DNA of 64,000 bases, from NCBI RefSeq assembly GCF_000421565.1, contig NZ_ATXG01000010.1:89313-153312 (forward strand). Reading direction: 5' to 3'. Positions 25,592-35,439 of this stretch are shown here, piece by piece. A program made the translations under genes and the position numbers. Origin of the DNA: Agromyces subbeticus DSM 16689. Lineage in GTDB: Bacteria; Actinomycetota; Actinomycetes; Actinomycetales; Microbacteriaceae. The notes under the pieces are model-generated. The model was given only the letters and a program-made list of their open reading frames with translations. It ran no database searches and had not been told where the DNA came from. Every line of letters begins with the position of its first letter. Position 1 is the stretch's first letter.

Positions 25592-26938
25592 TCACACGAT
25601 AGCGCGGAGCCGGGCCACTGCCTCGACGTGATGCGTGTTCGGGAACAGGTCGTACGCCCGGAGCTCATCGAGCTCGTAGCCGCGCTCGCGAAACAGGCCG
25701 ACATCGCGGGCGAAGGCGACGGGATCGCAGGCGACGTAGACGAGCTGGCGCGGGCGAAGCTCGGCGAGCCGTTCGACCACCTCGCGGCCGGCTCCGGCTC
25801 GAGGTGGATCGAGCACGAACGTGGCGTCGCGCAGGCGCGCCCGCTCGGCCGCTCCTGCCGCCGCGCCGGCGACGAGCTCGTCGAGGTAGCGGTCGACACG
25901 GGCCGTCACGGCCCGGGCACCGAGCCAGTCGGAGAGGTTCGCGCCGGCGTGATCGGTCGCCCGCCCATCGGACTCGACGCTCGTGATGCGCACGGTGTCG
26001 CCGAAGCGGTCGCCCACGGCCGCGGCGAGCAGGCCGACACCGCCGTAGAGATCGTGGTTGGCGGCGCGCGGGTCGAAGAGTTCGCCGTCGATGAGCTCCT
26101 GCACGGCACGCGTCAGCGTCGCAGCAGCACCCCGATGCACCTGCCAGAAACCGTCGCGATCGAGCCGGAACGTGCGCTCACCGACGCGTTCCTCGATGGT
26201 CGGGCGCACGCCACGCGACATCCGCTCGCCCTCGACCATGACGATCGCGGGGTCGCCCGCGCTCGGCGCGACGAGGTCGATCGCGCTCGCGCCCGGGAAA
26301 CGGTCGCCGAGTGGCGCGAGCGCCCCGAGCTCTGGCACGGCGAGCGGCAGGGCGGCGACCGGCACGATCGAGTGGGTCCTGGCGGCGTACGGCCCGACAC
26401 CGCCATCGGCGCCGACGTGCAGGCGCACGCGCGTGCGCCAGCCGGTGCCCTCCTCGATCGAAGCCCCGGGCGCGAGGTCGGCATCGACCGGCTCGACGAC
26501 CACGTCGGACTCGACGCCCGCCATGCGGGCGAGCGCCTCGCGGAGCACCTCGCCCTTCAGCGCGCGCTGGCGCGGCATGACGATGTGCCCGAACTCGGCA
26601 CCACCGGGCCGCAGCTCGGGTGCACGGTCCACAGAGGCTTCGGCCCACACGTGTTCGCGCCGATCGGGCGAAGCGTCGAGCACCTGCACGGTCTCGGCGC
26701 GCCAGAACCGGTCGCGACCCTGATCGCTGACCCTGGCCGCCACCCGCTCGCCGGGAATCGCGTCGGCGACGAAGACCACGCGCCCCTCGTGGTGCGCCAC
26801 GAAGACGCCACCGTGCGCGACTCGTTCGATCTCGAGCTCGATCACCGGGCCGTCGGTCGCTGGTGGTTTCGGCGCCGGGCGCGGTGAGCGCGTTTGCGTG
26901 CGATCGCCGGGACGACGAGGGCGTCGGTTCTGTGCCAT
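25592..26938 (-). CDS. TrmA/RlmCD-family 5-methyluridine RNA methyltransferase
   Basis: SAM-dependent enzyme that methylates C5 of uridine in rRNA or tRNA. It has 448 residues. An N-terminal TRAM-like RNA-binding segment (about residues 30-85) follows a basic Arg/Pro tail. The catalytic half shows DLYGGVGLLAAAVG (SAM binding), VLDPPRAG and the nucleophilic cysteine in YVACDPVAFARD. No iron-sulfur cysteine cluster is evident at the N-terminus. The ATG at 26938 is chosen because the extension to 26986 overlaps the divergent maf start. The exact target base is not predictable. Confidence 0.88.
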   Translation of the reverse strand: MAQNRRPRRPGDRTQTRSPRPAPKPPATDGPVIELEIERVAHGGVFVAHHEGRVVFVADAIPGERVAARVSDQGRDRFWRAETVQVLDASPDRREHVWAEASVDRAPELRPGGAEFGHIVMPRQRALKGEVLREALARMAGVESDVVVEPVDADLAPGASIEEGTGWRTRVRLHVGADGGVGPYAARTHSIVPVAALPLAVPELGALAPLGDRFPGASAIDLVAPSAGDPAIVMVEGERMSRGVRPTIEERVGERTFRLDRDGFWQVHRGAAATLTRAVQELIDGELFDPRAANHDLYGGVGLLAAAVGDRFGDTVRITSVESDGRATDHAGANLSDWLGARAVTARVDRYLDELVAGAAAGAAERARLRDATFVLDPPRAGAGREVVERLAELRPRQLVYVACDPVAFARDVGLFRERGYELDELRAYDLFPNTHHVEAVARLRAIV

Positions 26939-26972
26939 GCAACGAGCATTCCACAGCGACGGGCCGCCGGGG

Positions 26973-26978
26973 CAGGAT
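26973..26978 (+). promoter_or_regulatory. -10 box, leaderless start of maf
   Basis: CAGGAT followed by six bases and the ATG at 26985. It excludes the longer in-frame start at 26898. Confidence 0.5.
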
Positions 26979-26984
26979 GGACCC

Positions 26985-27635
26985 ATGCGCCTCTACCTCG
27001 CCTCGACCTCGCCCGCCCGGCTGCAGACGCTTCGCGCAGCCGGCATCGAACCGATCGCGGCTCCGCCCGGTGTCGACGAAGAAGCGCTCGTCGCCGCGCA
27101 CGAGGCCGAATGGGGGCCGCTCGCCGCGCGTGAGATGGTGCAGTTGCTCGCTCAGGCGAAGGCCGAAGCCCTGATCGGCAGGACTCCTGCTGGCGAGCCG
27201 ATCGACGGGCTCATCCTCGGTGGCGACTCGGCATTCCTGACCGGTGGCGCGATCCACGGCAAACCACACGAGCCGGAGGTGGCGCGGCAGCGCTGGCTCG
27301 CACAGAACGGCGGCCACGGCGAGCTGTGGTCGGGGCACTGGCTGATCGACCATCGCGGCGGCAGGGTGCACGGCGCGGTCGGGCGGGCGGATGTCGCTAC
27401 GGTGCGCTTCGCGGCGCTCGACGAGGCCGAGATCGACGCCTACGTCGCCACGGGCGAACCGCTGCTCGTCGCCGGCGCGTTCACGATCGACAGCCTCGGC
27501 GGGCCGTTCATCCGCAGAGTCGAGGGCGATCCGTCGACCGTCGTCGGCCTCTCCCTGTCGACCCTGCGCGACCTGGTGCGAGAGCTCGGCATCGCATGGC
27601 CGTCGCTCTGGAACCGGAGCCGTTCCGCGGGGTGA
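26985..27635 (+). CDS. maf: Maf-like nucleotide pyrophosphatase
   Basis: House-cleaning pyrophosphatase that hydrolyses non-canonical or surplus nucleotides (dTTP/UTP type) to monophosphates. It has 216 residues. The N-terminal [18 protein letters not shown] corresponds to the family SxSPRR loop, here [15 protein letters not shown] carries the conserved aspartate, [10 protein letters not shown] follows, and [11 protein letters not shown] is near the end. The chain is a little longer than the 190-200 residues usual for Maf. It precedes the carboxylase alpha subunit, an arrangement I have often seen in Actinobacteria. Confidence 0.88.
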   Translation: MRLYLASTSPARLQTLRAAGIEPIAAPPGVDEEALVAAHEAEWGPLAAREMVQLLAQAKAEALIGRTPAGEPIDGLILGGDSAFLTGGAIHGKPHEPEVARQRWLAQNGGHGELWSGHWLIDHRGGRVHGAVGRADVATVRFAALDEAEIDAYVATGEPLLVAGAFTIDSLGGPFIRRVEGDPSTVVGLSLSTLRDLVRELGIAWPSLWNRSRSAG

Positions 27636-27718
27636 GGGCGCGGGGCGATTGTCGACGCCCGCAAGAGACATCCACTCTTTTTGTCGACCGCGTCCAAAGG
27701 GGTCACCGGCGCGCCCAA

Positions 27719-27724
27719 TAGGCT
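27719..27724 (+). promoter_or_regulatory. -10 box before the acyl-CoA carboxylase alpha subunit
   Basis: TAGGCT eight bases before the ATG at 27733, with no ribosome site. The longer in-frame start at 27391 would lie within maf and is rejected. Confidence 0.5.
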
Positions 27725-27732
27725 TGGGCATT

Positions 27733-29502
27733 ATGCCGCGAATCACCAAGGTCCTCATCGCCAACCGTGGCGAGATCGCTGTCCGCGTCATCCGGGCCGC
27801 CCGTGATGCCGGCCTCGGCTCGGTCGCCGTCTACGCCGACCAAGACCGCGACGCGCGGCACGTCAAGCTCGCAGACGAGGCCTATGCCCTCGATGGCACG
27901 ACGAGTGCAGACACCTATCTCGTGATCGACAAGATCCTCTCGGTGGCCCGTCGCTCGGGCGCCGACGCGGTTCACCCGGGCTACGGCTTCCTCGCCGAGA
28001 ACCCCGACTTCGCTCGCGCCGTCATCGATGCGGGGCTCGTCTGGATCGGCCCCTCCCCCGAGGCCATCGAGCGCCTCGGCGACAAGGTGTCGGCGCGCCA
28101 CGTGGCCGAGAAGGTCGGCGCGCCACTCGCACCCGGCACGTTGAACCCCGTGGCGGATGCCTCGGAGGTGCTCGACTTCGTCGACGTGCACGGCCTTCCC
28201 GTGGCGATCAAGGCCGCCTTCGGTGGTGGCGGCCGGGGTCTCAAGGTCGCCCGCACCCGCGAAGAGGTGCCCGAGCTCTTCGATTCGGCCACCCGAGAGG
28301 CCGTCGCCGCGTTCGGCCGCGGCGAGTGCTTCGTCGAGAAGTACCTCGACAAGCCCCGCCATGTCGAGACGCAGTGCCTCGCCGATGCGCACGGCAACGT
28401 CGTCGTCGTCTCGACCCGCGACTGCTCGCTGCAGCGCCGTCACCAGAAGCTCGTCGAAGAGGCGCCGGCGCCCTTCCTCACCGAAGCCCAGACCACGCTG
28501 CTCTACGAGTCGTCGAAGGCCATCCTCCGCGAGGTCGGCTACGTCGGCGCCGGCACCTGCGAGTTCCTGATCGGCCAAGACGGCACGGTCTCGTTCCTCG
28601 AGGTCAACACCCGGCTCCAGGTCGAGCACCCGGTCTCCGAAGAGGTCACCGGCATCGACCTCGTGCGCGAGCAGTTCCGTCTCGCCGAGGGCGGCGTGCT
28701 CGACTACGCCGATCCTGTCACGACCGGGCACTCGATCGAGTTCCGCATCAACGGCGAAGACCCCGGTCGCGGCTTCCTCCCCGCTCCCGGTCCGGTGCAC
28801 CAGCTCCGCTTCCCGGGCGGCCCCGGCATCCGCATCGACTCGGGCGTCACCACCGGCGACGAGATCTCGGGCGCCTTCGACTCGCTCCTGGCCAAGCTCA
28901 TCGTCACCGGCTCCTCGCGCAAGGACGCGCTCGAGCGCGCTCGTCGCGCCCTCGACGAGTTCGAGGTGGCAGGGCTCCCGACCGTGCTGCCCTTCCACCG
29001 CGACATCGTGAACAACCCGGCGTTCGCGCCCGAGGGCGACGAGCCCTTCTCGATCTACACGCGCTGGATCGAGACCGAGTACGACAACCGGCTCGAGCCG
29101 TGGTCGGGCGAGCTCGCCGAGACCCGCGGCGCCGACGCGCGCACGAGCGTCGTCGTCGAGGTCGCCGGGCGCCGAGTCGAGGTCACCCTGCCGAAGCGTC
29201 TCGCCGGTGGGGCATCCGCTGCCCGCACGGCGGGCCCGGCACCGCGCCGCCGCACCGCCACGCACTCGGTCTCGGCCGCGACGGGCGACGCGGTGAAGGC
29301 GCCGATGCAGGCGACCGTCGTGAAGGTCGCCGTCGCCGAAGGCGACCACGTCGTCAAGGGCGACCTGGTGCTCGTGCTCGAGGCGATGAAGATGGAACAG
29401 CCGATCCTTGCCCACAAAGACGGCATCGTGGGCATCGTCAACGCCGAGGCCGGCGCCACCGTGTCGAGCGGTCACTTGCTGCTTGCCATCAACGACGCCT
29501 AG
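27733..29502 (+). CDS. accBC: Acyl-CoA carboxylase alpha subunit (biotin carboxylase plus BCCP)
   Basis: Carboxylates its own biotin with bicarbonate and ATP and carries it to the AccD subunit. It has 589 residues: biotin carboxylase domain about 1-450, with [31 protein letters not shown], the ATP-grasp glycine loop [12 protein letters not shown], and [14 protein letters not shown] (active site). A linker follows, and a C-terminal biotinyl domain has the acceptor lysine in EAMKMEQP near residue 555. This is the standard fused AccA3/AccBC layout. birA, accD and accE are within 10 kb. Confidence 0.95.
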   Translation: MPRITKVLIANRGEIAVRVIRAARDAGLGSVAVYADQDRDARHVKLADEAYALDGTTSADTYLVIDKILSVARRSGADAVHPGYGFLAENPDFARAVIDAGLVWIGPSPEAIERLGDKVSARHVAEKVGAPLAPGTLNPVADASEVLDFVDVHGLPVAIKAAFGGGGRGLKVARTREEVPELFDSATREAVAAFGRGECFVEKYLDKPRHVETQCLADAHGNVVVVSTRDCSLQRRHQKLVEEAPAPFLTEAQTTLLYESSKAILREVGYVGAGTCEFLIGQDGTVSFLEVNTRLQVEHPVSEEVTGIDLVREQFRLAEGGVLDYADPVTTGHSIEFRINGEDPGRGFLPAPGPVHQLRFPGGPGIRIDSGVTTGDEISGAFDSLLAKLIVTGSSRKDALERARRALDEFEVAGLPTVLPFHRDIVNNPAFAPEGDEPFSIYTRWIETEYDNRLEPWSGELAETRGADARTSVVVEVAGRRVEVTLPKRLAGGASAARTAGPAPRRRTATHSVSAATGDAVKAPMQATVVKVAVAEGDHVVKGDLVLVLEAMKMEQPILAHKDGIVGIVNAEAGATVSSGHLLLAINDA

Positions 29503-29530
29503 GTAGACGACGCTCGAACCGCCGTCGCGG

Positions 29531-31045
29531 CTACCGTTCGACGGAGCCCTGTGCCGAGGGCAGTTCGACCTCGCTGACGCCCAGCTGCTGGCCGAGCCGC
29601 GATCGACGCCGCCCGTAGACGAGGTAGATCACCACTCCGATCGCGAGCCACACGAGGAAGCGCACCCACGTGAGCGTCGTCAGGTTGAACATCAGCCAGA
29701 GGCAGAGCACGGCGGAGAGGATCGGCAGCACCGGCGACCACGGCACGCGGAACCCGCGCGGCAGGTCGGGGCGGGTGCGCCGCAGCACGACGATGCCGAG
29801 GCTCACGAGCACGAACGCCGAGAGCGTGCCGATGTTGATCATCTCTTCGAGCAGGCCGACGTCGGTGAAGGCGGCGACGAGCGCCACGACGAGGCCGCCG
29901 ATGATCTGGATGCGGGCCGGGGTCTTCGTGCGCTCGGTCGTCTTCGAGAGCCAGCGCGGCAGGAGTCCGTCGCGGCTCAGGGCGAACACGATGCGGGAGA
30001 GCCCGAGCAGCAGGATCATGATCACGGTCGTGAGTCCGGCGAGCGCTCCGAGCGAGATCACGGCCGAGGCCCAGTCCTGCCCGACGAGGCGGAATGCCGT
30101 GGCGAGCGACGGCGTCTCTTCGGCCGCGAGATCGCGGTACGAGACCATGCCGGTCATCACGATCGACACGAGCACGTAGAGCGCGGTGACGATGCCGAGC
30201 CCCAGGAAGATGCCGCGCGGCAGCCGCTTCTGCGGCTCGCGCACCTCTTCGGCGCTCGTGGCGACGACATCGAACCCGATGAACGCGAAGAATACGAGCG
30301 CAGCGGCCGCGAGCATGCCGAACACGCCGTACTGCGCAGGCGCCGCCCCGGTCAGCCACGAGAAGAGCGACTGCGTCCAGGCATCGGATGCGCCGCCCTC
30401 GGTCGGCACGTCTTCGGGGATGAACGGCACGTAGTTCGCGGCGCGCACGAAGAAGAAGCCGACCACGATCACGAACACCACGATCGCGACCTTGATGATC
30501 GTGAACACGGCTCCGACACGGGCCGTGAGCTTCGTGCCGGCGACGAGCAGCGCCGTGAACACCGCAACGATGAGGAACGCCGGCCAGCTCACCTCGATGC
30601 CGGCGATCTCGAGCGTCGCCGGGAACGGCAGCCCGAACGCGAGCAGGGCCTCACCGAGGTAGACGCCCCAATATTTCGCGAGCACGGCGGCCGCCGTGAA
30701 CATCTCGAGGATCAGGTCCCAGCCGATGATCCAGGCGAGCAGCTCGCCCATCGTCGCGTAGGTGAAGGTGTAGGCACTGCCGGCTACCGGCACCGTCGAG
30801 GCGAACTCGGCGTAGCACATGATCGCGAGCCCGCAGGTGACCGCCGCCAGCACGAACGAGATGATCACGCTCGGTCCGGCGAAGTTCGCCGCCGCCTGCG
30901 CGCCGACCGAGAAGATGCCGGCGCCCACCGCCACGGCGATGCCCATGAGCGCGAGATCCCACGTGCCGAGCGATCGTTTGAGGCTGCGCTCCTCGTCGTG
31001 GGAGTCGGCGATCGACGCCTCGACGGATTTCACTCGCAGATTCAT
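29531..31045 (-). CDS. APC-superfamily amino acid permease
   Basis: Cytoplasmic-membrane amino acid transporter of 504 residues with 12 to 14 predicted helices, resembling the cationic amino acid (CAT) type. The first helix carries GIAVAVGAGIFSVGAQAAA, the unwound substrate-binding region of the APC fold, and FFAFIGFDVVATSAEEVREP is the typical helix-6 signature. AGGGGG lies seven bases before the ATG. It stands alone, convergent with the carboxylase gene (28-bp gap). The amino acid carried cannot be determined by reading. Confidence 0.87.
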   Translation of the reverse strand: MNLRVKSVEASIADSHDEERSLKRSLGTWDLALMGIAVAVGAGIFSVGAQAAANFAGPSVIISFVLAAVTCGLAIMCYAEFASTVPVAGSAYTFTYATMGELLAWIIGWDLILEMFTAAAVLAKYWGVYLGEALLAFGLPFPATLEIAGIEVSWPAFLIVAVFTALLVAGTKLTARVGAVFTIIKVAIVVFVIVVGFFFVRAANYVPFIPEDVPTEGGASDAWTQSLFSWLTGAAPAQYGVFGMLAAAALVFFAFIGFDVVATSAEEVREPQKRLPRGIFLGLGIVTALYVLVSIVMTGMVSYRDLAAEETPSLATAFRLVGQDWASAVISLGALAGLTTVIMILLLGLSRIVFALSRDGLLPRWLSKTTERTKTPARIQIIGGLVVALVAAFTDVGLLEEMINIGTLSAFVLVSLGIVVLRRTRPDLPRGFRVPWSPVLPILSAVLCLWLMFNLTTLTWVRFLVWLAIGVVIYLVYGRRRSRLGQQLGVSEVELPSAQGSVER

Positions 31046-31090
31046 GTCTACCCCCTGAGGTCGGCGCCGACCACGCGGCGTCGCGTGACC

Positions 31091-32521
31091 TCAGCGTACG
31101 ATGTGCATCGCCCGCGCCGCATCCGTCAGGGAGCCACTCAGTGAGGGATAGACCGGGAACGCCTCGGCGAACTGGTCGACCGTGAGCCGGTGCTCGACGG
31201 CGAGCGTCATGGGGAAGACGAGCTCGGATGCCTTGGGGGCGACGATGACGCCGCCGATGATCGCGCCCGAGCCGCTCGAGGCGAAGAGCTTCACGAAGCC
31301 GTCGCGGATGCCCATCATCTTGGCGCGCGGGTTCGAGGCGAGCGGCAGCTTGTAGACGACGCCGGGCACGACCCCCTCTTCGATCTCCTTCTCGGTCCAG
31401 CCGACCGTGGCGATCTCGGGCTGGGTGAAGATGTTGGAGGTGATGTTGCGCAGCTCGGGCGGGTTCACGATGTCGCCCATGGCATGGAACACCGCGGTGC
31501 GCCCCTGCATCGAGGCCACCGAGGCGAGCGGCAGGAACGTGGTGCAGTCGCCCGCCGCGTAGATGTTCGGCATCGAGGTGCGGGCGACCCGGTTGACCCG
31601 GATGTGGCCGCTCTCGGCGAGCTGCACGCCCGCGGCCTCGAGTCCGATGTCGGCCGTGTTCGGCACCGAGCCGACCGCCATCAGGCAGTGGCTGCCGCGC
31701 ACCTCGCGCCCGTCGGTGAGGGTCGCCACCACGCTGTCGCCGTCGCGCACGACGGACTCGGCGCGCGACTTGTTCATGACCTTCATGCCGTTGCGCTTGA
31801 AGACCTTCTCGATGACGGTGGCGGCATCGGCGTCTTCGCCGGGCAGCACCTGGTCGCGGCTCGAGATGAGCGTGACCTTCGCACCGAGCGCCCGGTACGC
31901 GGAGGCGAACTCGGCACCGGTGACTCCGGATCCGACGACGATGAGGTGCTCGGGCACCTGCTGCAGGTGGTAGAGCTGGGTCCAGGTGAGGATGCGCTCA
32001 CCGTCGGGCACCGCCGTCGGCAGCACGCGGGGCGACGCGCCGACCGAGATCACGAGCGTGTCGGCCTCGATGCGGTCGAAGTCGGTGCCGCCCTTCGCGG
32101 TCGCGACGATGACCGCGTTCGCCCCGTCGAGGCGCCCCTCGCCCTGCACGAGGTGCACGCCGGCCTCGATGAGGTTGCCCCGCATGTCTTCGGACTGCTG
32201 GGCCGCCAGGCCGAGCAGCCGCTTGTTGACGGCGGCGAGGTTGATGGCGACCTCGGGCTTCACGGCCTTGTCGGCCGAACCCTTGGCGAAGAACTGCACG
32301 CCGAGGTCGGCGGCCTCCTTCACGGCGTTGGAGGCCTCTGCCGTGGCGATGAGCGACTTCGACGGCACCACGTCGGTGAGCACGGCCGAGCCGCCCACAC
32401 CCGCTCGCTCGATGAGGGTGACCTCCGCCCCGAGCTGGGCGCCCGCGAGGGCCGCCTCGTATCCACCGGGTCCTCCTCCGAGGACGGCAATGCGTTGGGT
32501 GCGCTCGAACTCGTAGGCCAT
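31091..32521 (-). CDS. lpdA: LpdA-type NAD(P)H quinone reductase (flavoprotein disulfide reductase family)
   Basis: FAD flavoprotein of 476 residues with GGGPGGYEAALAGAQLGA (FAD) and GSGVTGAEFASAY (NAD(P)H) motifs. The redox-active CxxxxC of lipoamide dehydrogenase is absent: the site reads GGSAVLTDVVPSKSLIAT. That is the pattern of mycobacterial LpdA (Rv3303c), which reduces quinones rather than disulfides. The catalytic C-terminal His-Glu pair region is also altered (FPVYPSLSGSL). The start is the ATG at 32521 because CAGAAT lies six bases before it; the frame two codons upstream (32527) would lie within the spacer. Confidence 0.88.
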   Translation of the reverse strand: MAYEFERTQRIAVLGGGPGGYEAALAGAQLGAEVTLIERAGVGGSAVLTDVVPSKSLIATAEASNAVKEAADLGVQFFAKGSADKAVKPEVAINLAAVNKRLLGLAAQQSEDMRGNLIEAGVHLVQGEGRLDGANAVIVATAKGGTDFDRIEADTLVISVGASPRVLPTAVPDGERILTWTQLYHLQQVPEHLIVVGSGVTGAEFASAYRALGAKVTLISSRDQVLPGEDADAATVIEKVFKRNGMKVMNKSRAESVVRDGDSVVATLTDGREVRGSHCLMAVGSVPNTADIGLEAAGVQLAESGHIRVNRVARTSMPNIYAAGDCTTFLPLASVASMQGRTAVFHAMGDIVNPPELRNITSNIFTQPEIATVGWTEKEIEEGVVPGVVYKLPLASNPRAKMMGIRDGFVKLFASSGSGAIIGGVIVAPKASELVFPMTLAVEHRLTVDQFAEAFPVYPSLSGSLTDAARAMHIVR

Positions 32522-32527
32522 GCTCAC

Positions 32528-32533
32528 ATTCTG
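32528..32533 (-). promoter_or_regulatory. -10 box, leaderless start of lpdA
   Basis: CAGAAT on the minus strand, six bases before the ATG at 32521. It pairs with the divergent box at 32594. Confidence 0.55.
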
Positions 32534-32593
32534 TCAGTTTCGGGCGCCGGGCCAGCAAACGAGCAGGAACGCGCCGCGGCATCCGCTGCTCAT

Positions 32594-32599
32594 TAGAGT
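32594..32599 (+). promoter_or_regulatory. -10 box, leaderless start of the purine nucleoside phosphorylase
   Basis: TAGAGT followed by six bases and the ATG at 32606. It selects 32606 over the GTG at 32603. Confidence 0.55.
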
Positions 32600-32605
32600 G
32601 GTGTG

Positions 32606-33433
32606 ATGCACGCAGTGAACCCGCTCGACGACCCGACCGCAGACCCGTTCGCCATCGCCGCCCTTGCGGCGCAGCGCATCGCAGAGCTCACCGGTGTCGA
32701 GCGCCACGACATCGCGCTCACCCTCGGCAGCGGCTGGGGCCGCGCCGCCGAGCTCATCGGCGAGACGACGCACACGCTCGCCGCGACCGAGGTTCCCGGC
32801 TTCTCGAAGCCCGCCCTCGAGGGTCACGTCGGCACGTTGCGCTCGGTGCTGCTGCCGAACGGCAAGCGCGCCCTCGTGATCGGTGCCCGCACCCACTACT
32901 ACGAAGACCACGGCGTGCGACGCGTCGTGCACTCGGTGCGCACTGCGGCGGCTACCGGCGCCACGACGATGATCCTGACCAACGGCGCCGGCGGCATCAA
33001 AGAGCACTGGACGCCCGGCACCCCCGTGCTGATCAGCGACCACATCAACCTCACGGCCGACTCGCCGCTCGAGGGAGCGACGTTCGTCGACCTCACCGAC
33101 CTCTACTCGAAGCGGCTGCGCGACCTCGCGCACTCGGTCGCGCCCGGGCTCGACGAGGGCGTCTACTGCCAGTTCCGCGGTCCGCACTACGAGACGCCGG
33201 CCGAGGTGCAGATGGCGAAGATCATCGGCGGTCACATCGTGGGCATGTCGACCGCTCTCGAGGCCATCGCGGCCCGTCAGGCCGGCATGGAGGTGCTCGG
33301 CATGTCGCTCATCACGAACCTCGCGGCGGGCATCCAGCAGTCGCCGCTCAGCCACGAAGAGGTCATCGAGGCCGGGCGCGCCGCCGAACCGGTGATCTCG
33401 AGCCTCCTCGCCAAGATCGTCGCAGAGCTCTAA
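32606..33433 (+). CDS. punA: Purine nucleoside phosphorylase (trimeric type)
   Basis: Splits purine nucleosides with phosphate into base and (deoxy)ribose-1-phosphate. It has 275 residues, typical of the low-molecular-mass trimeric family. Seen are LGSGWG (phosphate loop), GARTHYYED, TNGAGGIKEHW, the purine pocket FRGPHYETPAEV, VGMSTALEAIAAR, and MSLITNLAAGI. It is followed after ten bases by a phosphohexomutase, which could convert the released pentose or hexose phosphates. Adenosine deaminase and pyrimidine salvage genes lie 2.5-6 kb downstream on the other strand. Confidence 0.94.
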   Translation: MHAVNPLDDPTADPFAIAALAAQRIAELTGVERHDIALTLGSGWGRAAELIGETTHTLAATEVPGFSKPALEGHVGTLRSVLLPNGKRALVIGARTHYYEDHGVRRVVHSVRTAAATGATTMILTNGAGGIKEHWTPGTPVLISDHINLTADSPLEGATFVDLTDLYSKRLRDLAHSVAPGLDEGVYCQFRGPHYETPAEVQMAKIIGGHIVGMSTALEAIAARQAGMEVLGMSLITNLAAGIQQSPLSHEEVIEAGRAAEPVISSLLAKIVAEL

Positions 33434-33443
33434 GGGGCAGCGG

Positions 33444-35144
33444 ATGTCGCAGAACGCCGACCAGCACCGCATCGACCTCGCCGAGGCGTGGCTGGCGCAA
33501 GACCCCGACCCCGAGACACGAGCCGAACTCACGGCGATCGTCGACCGGGTGCGCGGCGGTGACGCCGCGGCATCCGCCGATCTCGCCGACCGTTTCGACG
33601 ACCGACTCGCCTTCGGCACCGCCGGGCTCCGCGGCGAGATCGCGGCCGGCCCGAACCGTATGAACCGGGTGCTCGTGTCTCAGGCCGCGGCAGGCCTCGC
33701 GGCGTACCTCATCGAGCATGCCGTGGTCGGGCAGACGCCGTCGATCGTGGTCGGCTACGACGGTCGCAAGAACTCGGCCGTGTTCGCACGCGACACCGCG
33801 GAGATCATGGCCGGAGCCGGCGTGCGTGCGATTCTGCTGCCCCGCCTGCTGCCGACCCCCGTGCTCGCCTTCGCGGTGCGCCACCTCGAGGTCTCGGCGG
33901 GAGTCATGGTGACGGCCTCGCACAACCCGCCGAACGACAACGGCTACAAGGTCTACCTGGGCGGAGACGACCGCGGGTCGCAGATCGTGCCGCCCGCCGA
34001 CGCCGAGATCGCCGCGCGCATCCTCGAGGCCGCTGCAACCGCCAATGTGCTCGAGCTGCCGCGCGGTGTCGTCGAGACGGTCGCCGAGTCGGTGGTCGAC
34101 GAGTATGTGCGCCAGACGGCCGCGGTCGCGTCCGCGCCGATGGCGCAGCCGCTCACGGTGTACACCGCCATGCACGGTGTCGGCTGGCAGACCATGTCGA
34201 GCGTGCTGGCCGCGGCCGGCTTCGATGCGCCGACCCTCGTCGCGGCCCAGATCGAGCCCGACCCGGCGTTTCCGACCGTCTCGTTCCCGAACCCCGAAGA
34301 GCCCGGCGCGATGGATCTCTCGTTCGCCACGGCGCGTGAGGTCGGCGCCGAGCTGATCATCGCCAACGACCCCGATGCCGACCGGCTCGCGGTCGCGATC
34401 CCCGATGATGCCGCCGAGGCCGGCTACCGCCGCCTCTCGGGCAACGAGGTCGGGCTGCTGCTCGGCTGGCAGGCCGCCGAGCGCGCCGCCGCCGTCTCGG
34501 GCGACGGGGGCTCCGACGGCGTGCTCGCCTGCTCGATCGTCTCCTCCCCCGGGCTCGAGGCGATCGCCCGCGCCTACGACCTCGACTTCGAGGCGACGCT
34601 CACCGGCTTCAAGTGGATCTCGCGCCCGCCGGGCCTCGTCTTCGGCTTCGAAGAGGCGCTCGGATACCTCGTGAACCCCGGCACCGTGCGAGATAAAGAC
34701 GGCATCTCGGCCGGTGTGGCGTTCCTCTCGCTCGCGGCGGGGCTGAAGGCCGAGGGCCGCACGGTCGCCGACCACCTCGACGCCTTCGTCGAGCGGTTCG
34801 GATGCCACGACTCCGCCCAGATCTCGATCCGGGTGACGGAGCTCAGCCGCATCGGCGAGATCATGGCCAGGCTTCGGGCCGAGCCGCCGGCGGTCGTCGG
34901 AGGCATCCGCGTGGAACGCATCGAAGACCTCGCCGAGGGCTACGGGCAACTGCCGCCCTCCGATGTGCTGCGCATCATGCTCGACGGCGGCGCACGTGTC
35001 ATGGTGCGCCCGAGCGGCACCGAGCCGAAGCTCAAGGTCTACATCGACGCGGTCGCAGAGACCGGCACGGTCGCCGAGCGTCGCGCCGCGGCATCCGCTG
35101 CCGTCGCCGCACTCGAGGCCGGCATGCGCGAGCTCGTCGCCTGA
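33444..35144 (+). CDS. Phosphohexomutase (phosphomannomutase/phosphopentomutase-like)
   Basis: Alpha-D-phosphohexomutase of 566 residues that moves phosphate between C1 and the last carbon of a sugar. Seen are the phosphoserine loop VTASHNPPNDNGYKVY (about residue 157), the metal loop NDPDADRLAVA, GFKWI in the sugar-binding loop, and RPSGTEPKLKVY near the C-terminus. AAGGGG precedes the ATG. Its place right after the nucleoside phosphorylase suggests a phosphopentomutase role (ribose-1-P to ribose-5-P), while manC at 46.7 kb would need a phosphomannomutase. Both roles are plausible. Confidence 0.88.
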   Translation: MSQNADQHRIDLAEAWLAQDPDPETRAELTAIVDRVRGGDAAASADLADRFDDRLAFGTAGLRGEIAAGPNRMNRVLVSQAAAGLAAYLIEHAVVGQTPSIVVGYDGRKNSAVFARDTAEIMAGAGVRAILLPRLLPTPVLAFAVRHLEVSAGVMVTASHNPPNDNGYKVYLGGDDRGSQIVPPADAEIAARILEAAATANVLELPRGVVETVAESVVDEYVRQTAAVASAPMAQPLTVYTAMHGVGWQTMSSVLAAAGFDAPTLVAAQIEPDPAFPTVSFPNPEEPGAMDLSFATAREVGAELIIANDPDADRLAVAIPDDAAEAGYRRLSGNEVGLLLGWQAAERAAAVSGDGGSDGVLACSIVSSPGLEAIARAYDLDFEATLTGFKWISRPPGLVFGFEEALGYLVNPGTVRDKDGISAGVAFLSLAAGLKAEGRTVADHLDAFVERFGCHDSAQISIRVTELSRIGEIMARLRAEPPAVVGGIRVERIEDLAEGYGQLPPSDVLRIMLDGGARVMVRPSGTEPKLKVYIDAVAETGTVAERRAAASAAVAALEAGMRELVA

Positions 35145-35154
35145 GCGCTGCGGC

Positions 35155-35439
35155 TCAGCCGAGCGAGGTCTCGAGCTTCGCGCCGATCTCTTCGACGTCG
35201 AAGTAGTTCGACACCTCGATGATCTCGGCGAAGCTGCGACCGATCGCGGCACGCACGGCACCGGCCAGCTCGGTCGACGTGAGGATCACCTGTGCGTCGG
35301 CTGCCGCGACGGCGATGCTCGCCAGATCGCTCGCATCGACATCAGCTGAGAGGCCGAGGCGATCGAGTGCGCGTTCGGCGTTGACCTTCAGGATCGCGGA
35401 GGTGCCGATGCCGACACCGCAGACGGCCACGATCTTCAT
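35155..35439 (-). CDS. PTS IIB component (ascorbate/lactose-like)
   Basis: Small cytoplasmic phosphocarrier of 94 residues. The phosphorylated cysteine is expected in VCGVGIGTS (about residue 7), and the rest fits the P-loop-like fold of IIB(Asc). It overlaps the upstream IIA gene by four bases, so the two are made together. No IIC membrane component follows or precedes: the next genes are the convergent mutase on one side and adenosine deaminase on the other. A regulatory or relay role, or a distant IIC, must be considered. Confidence 0.85.
   Translation of the reverse strand: MKIVAVCGVGIGTSAILKVNAERALDRLGLSADVDASDLASIAVAAADAQVILTSTELAGAVRAAIGRSFAEIIEVSNYFDVEEIGAKLETSLG

Noticed and set aside
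25592..26986. Longer start (26986) for the RNA methyltransferase
   Set aside because: The extension would overlap the maf start and its promoter. ATG at 26938 gives a normal basic N-terminus followed by the TRAM-like segment.
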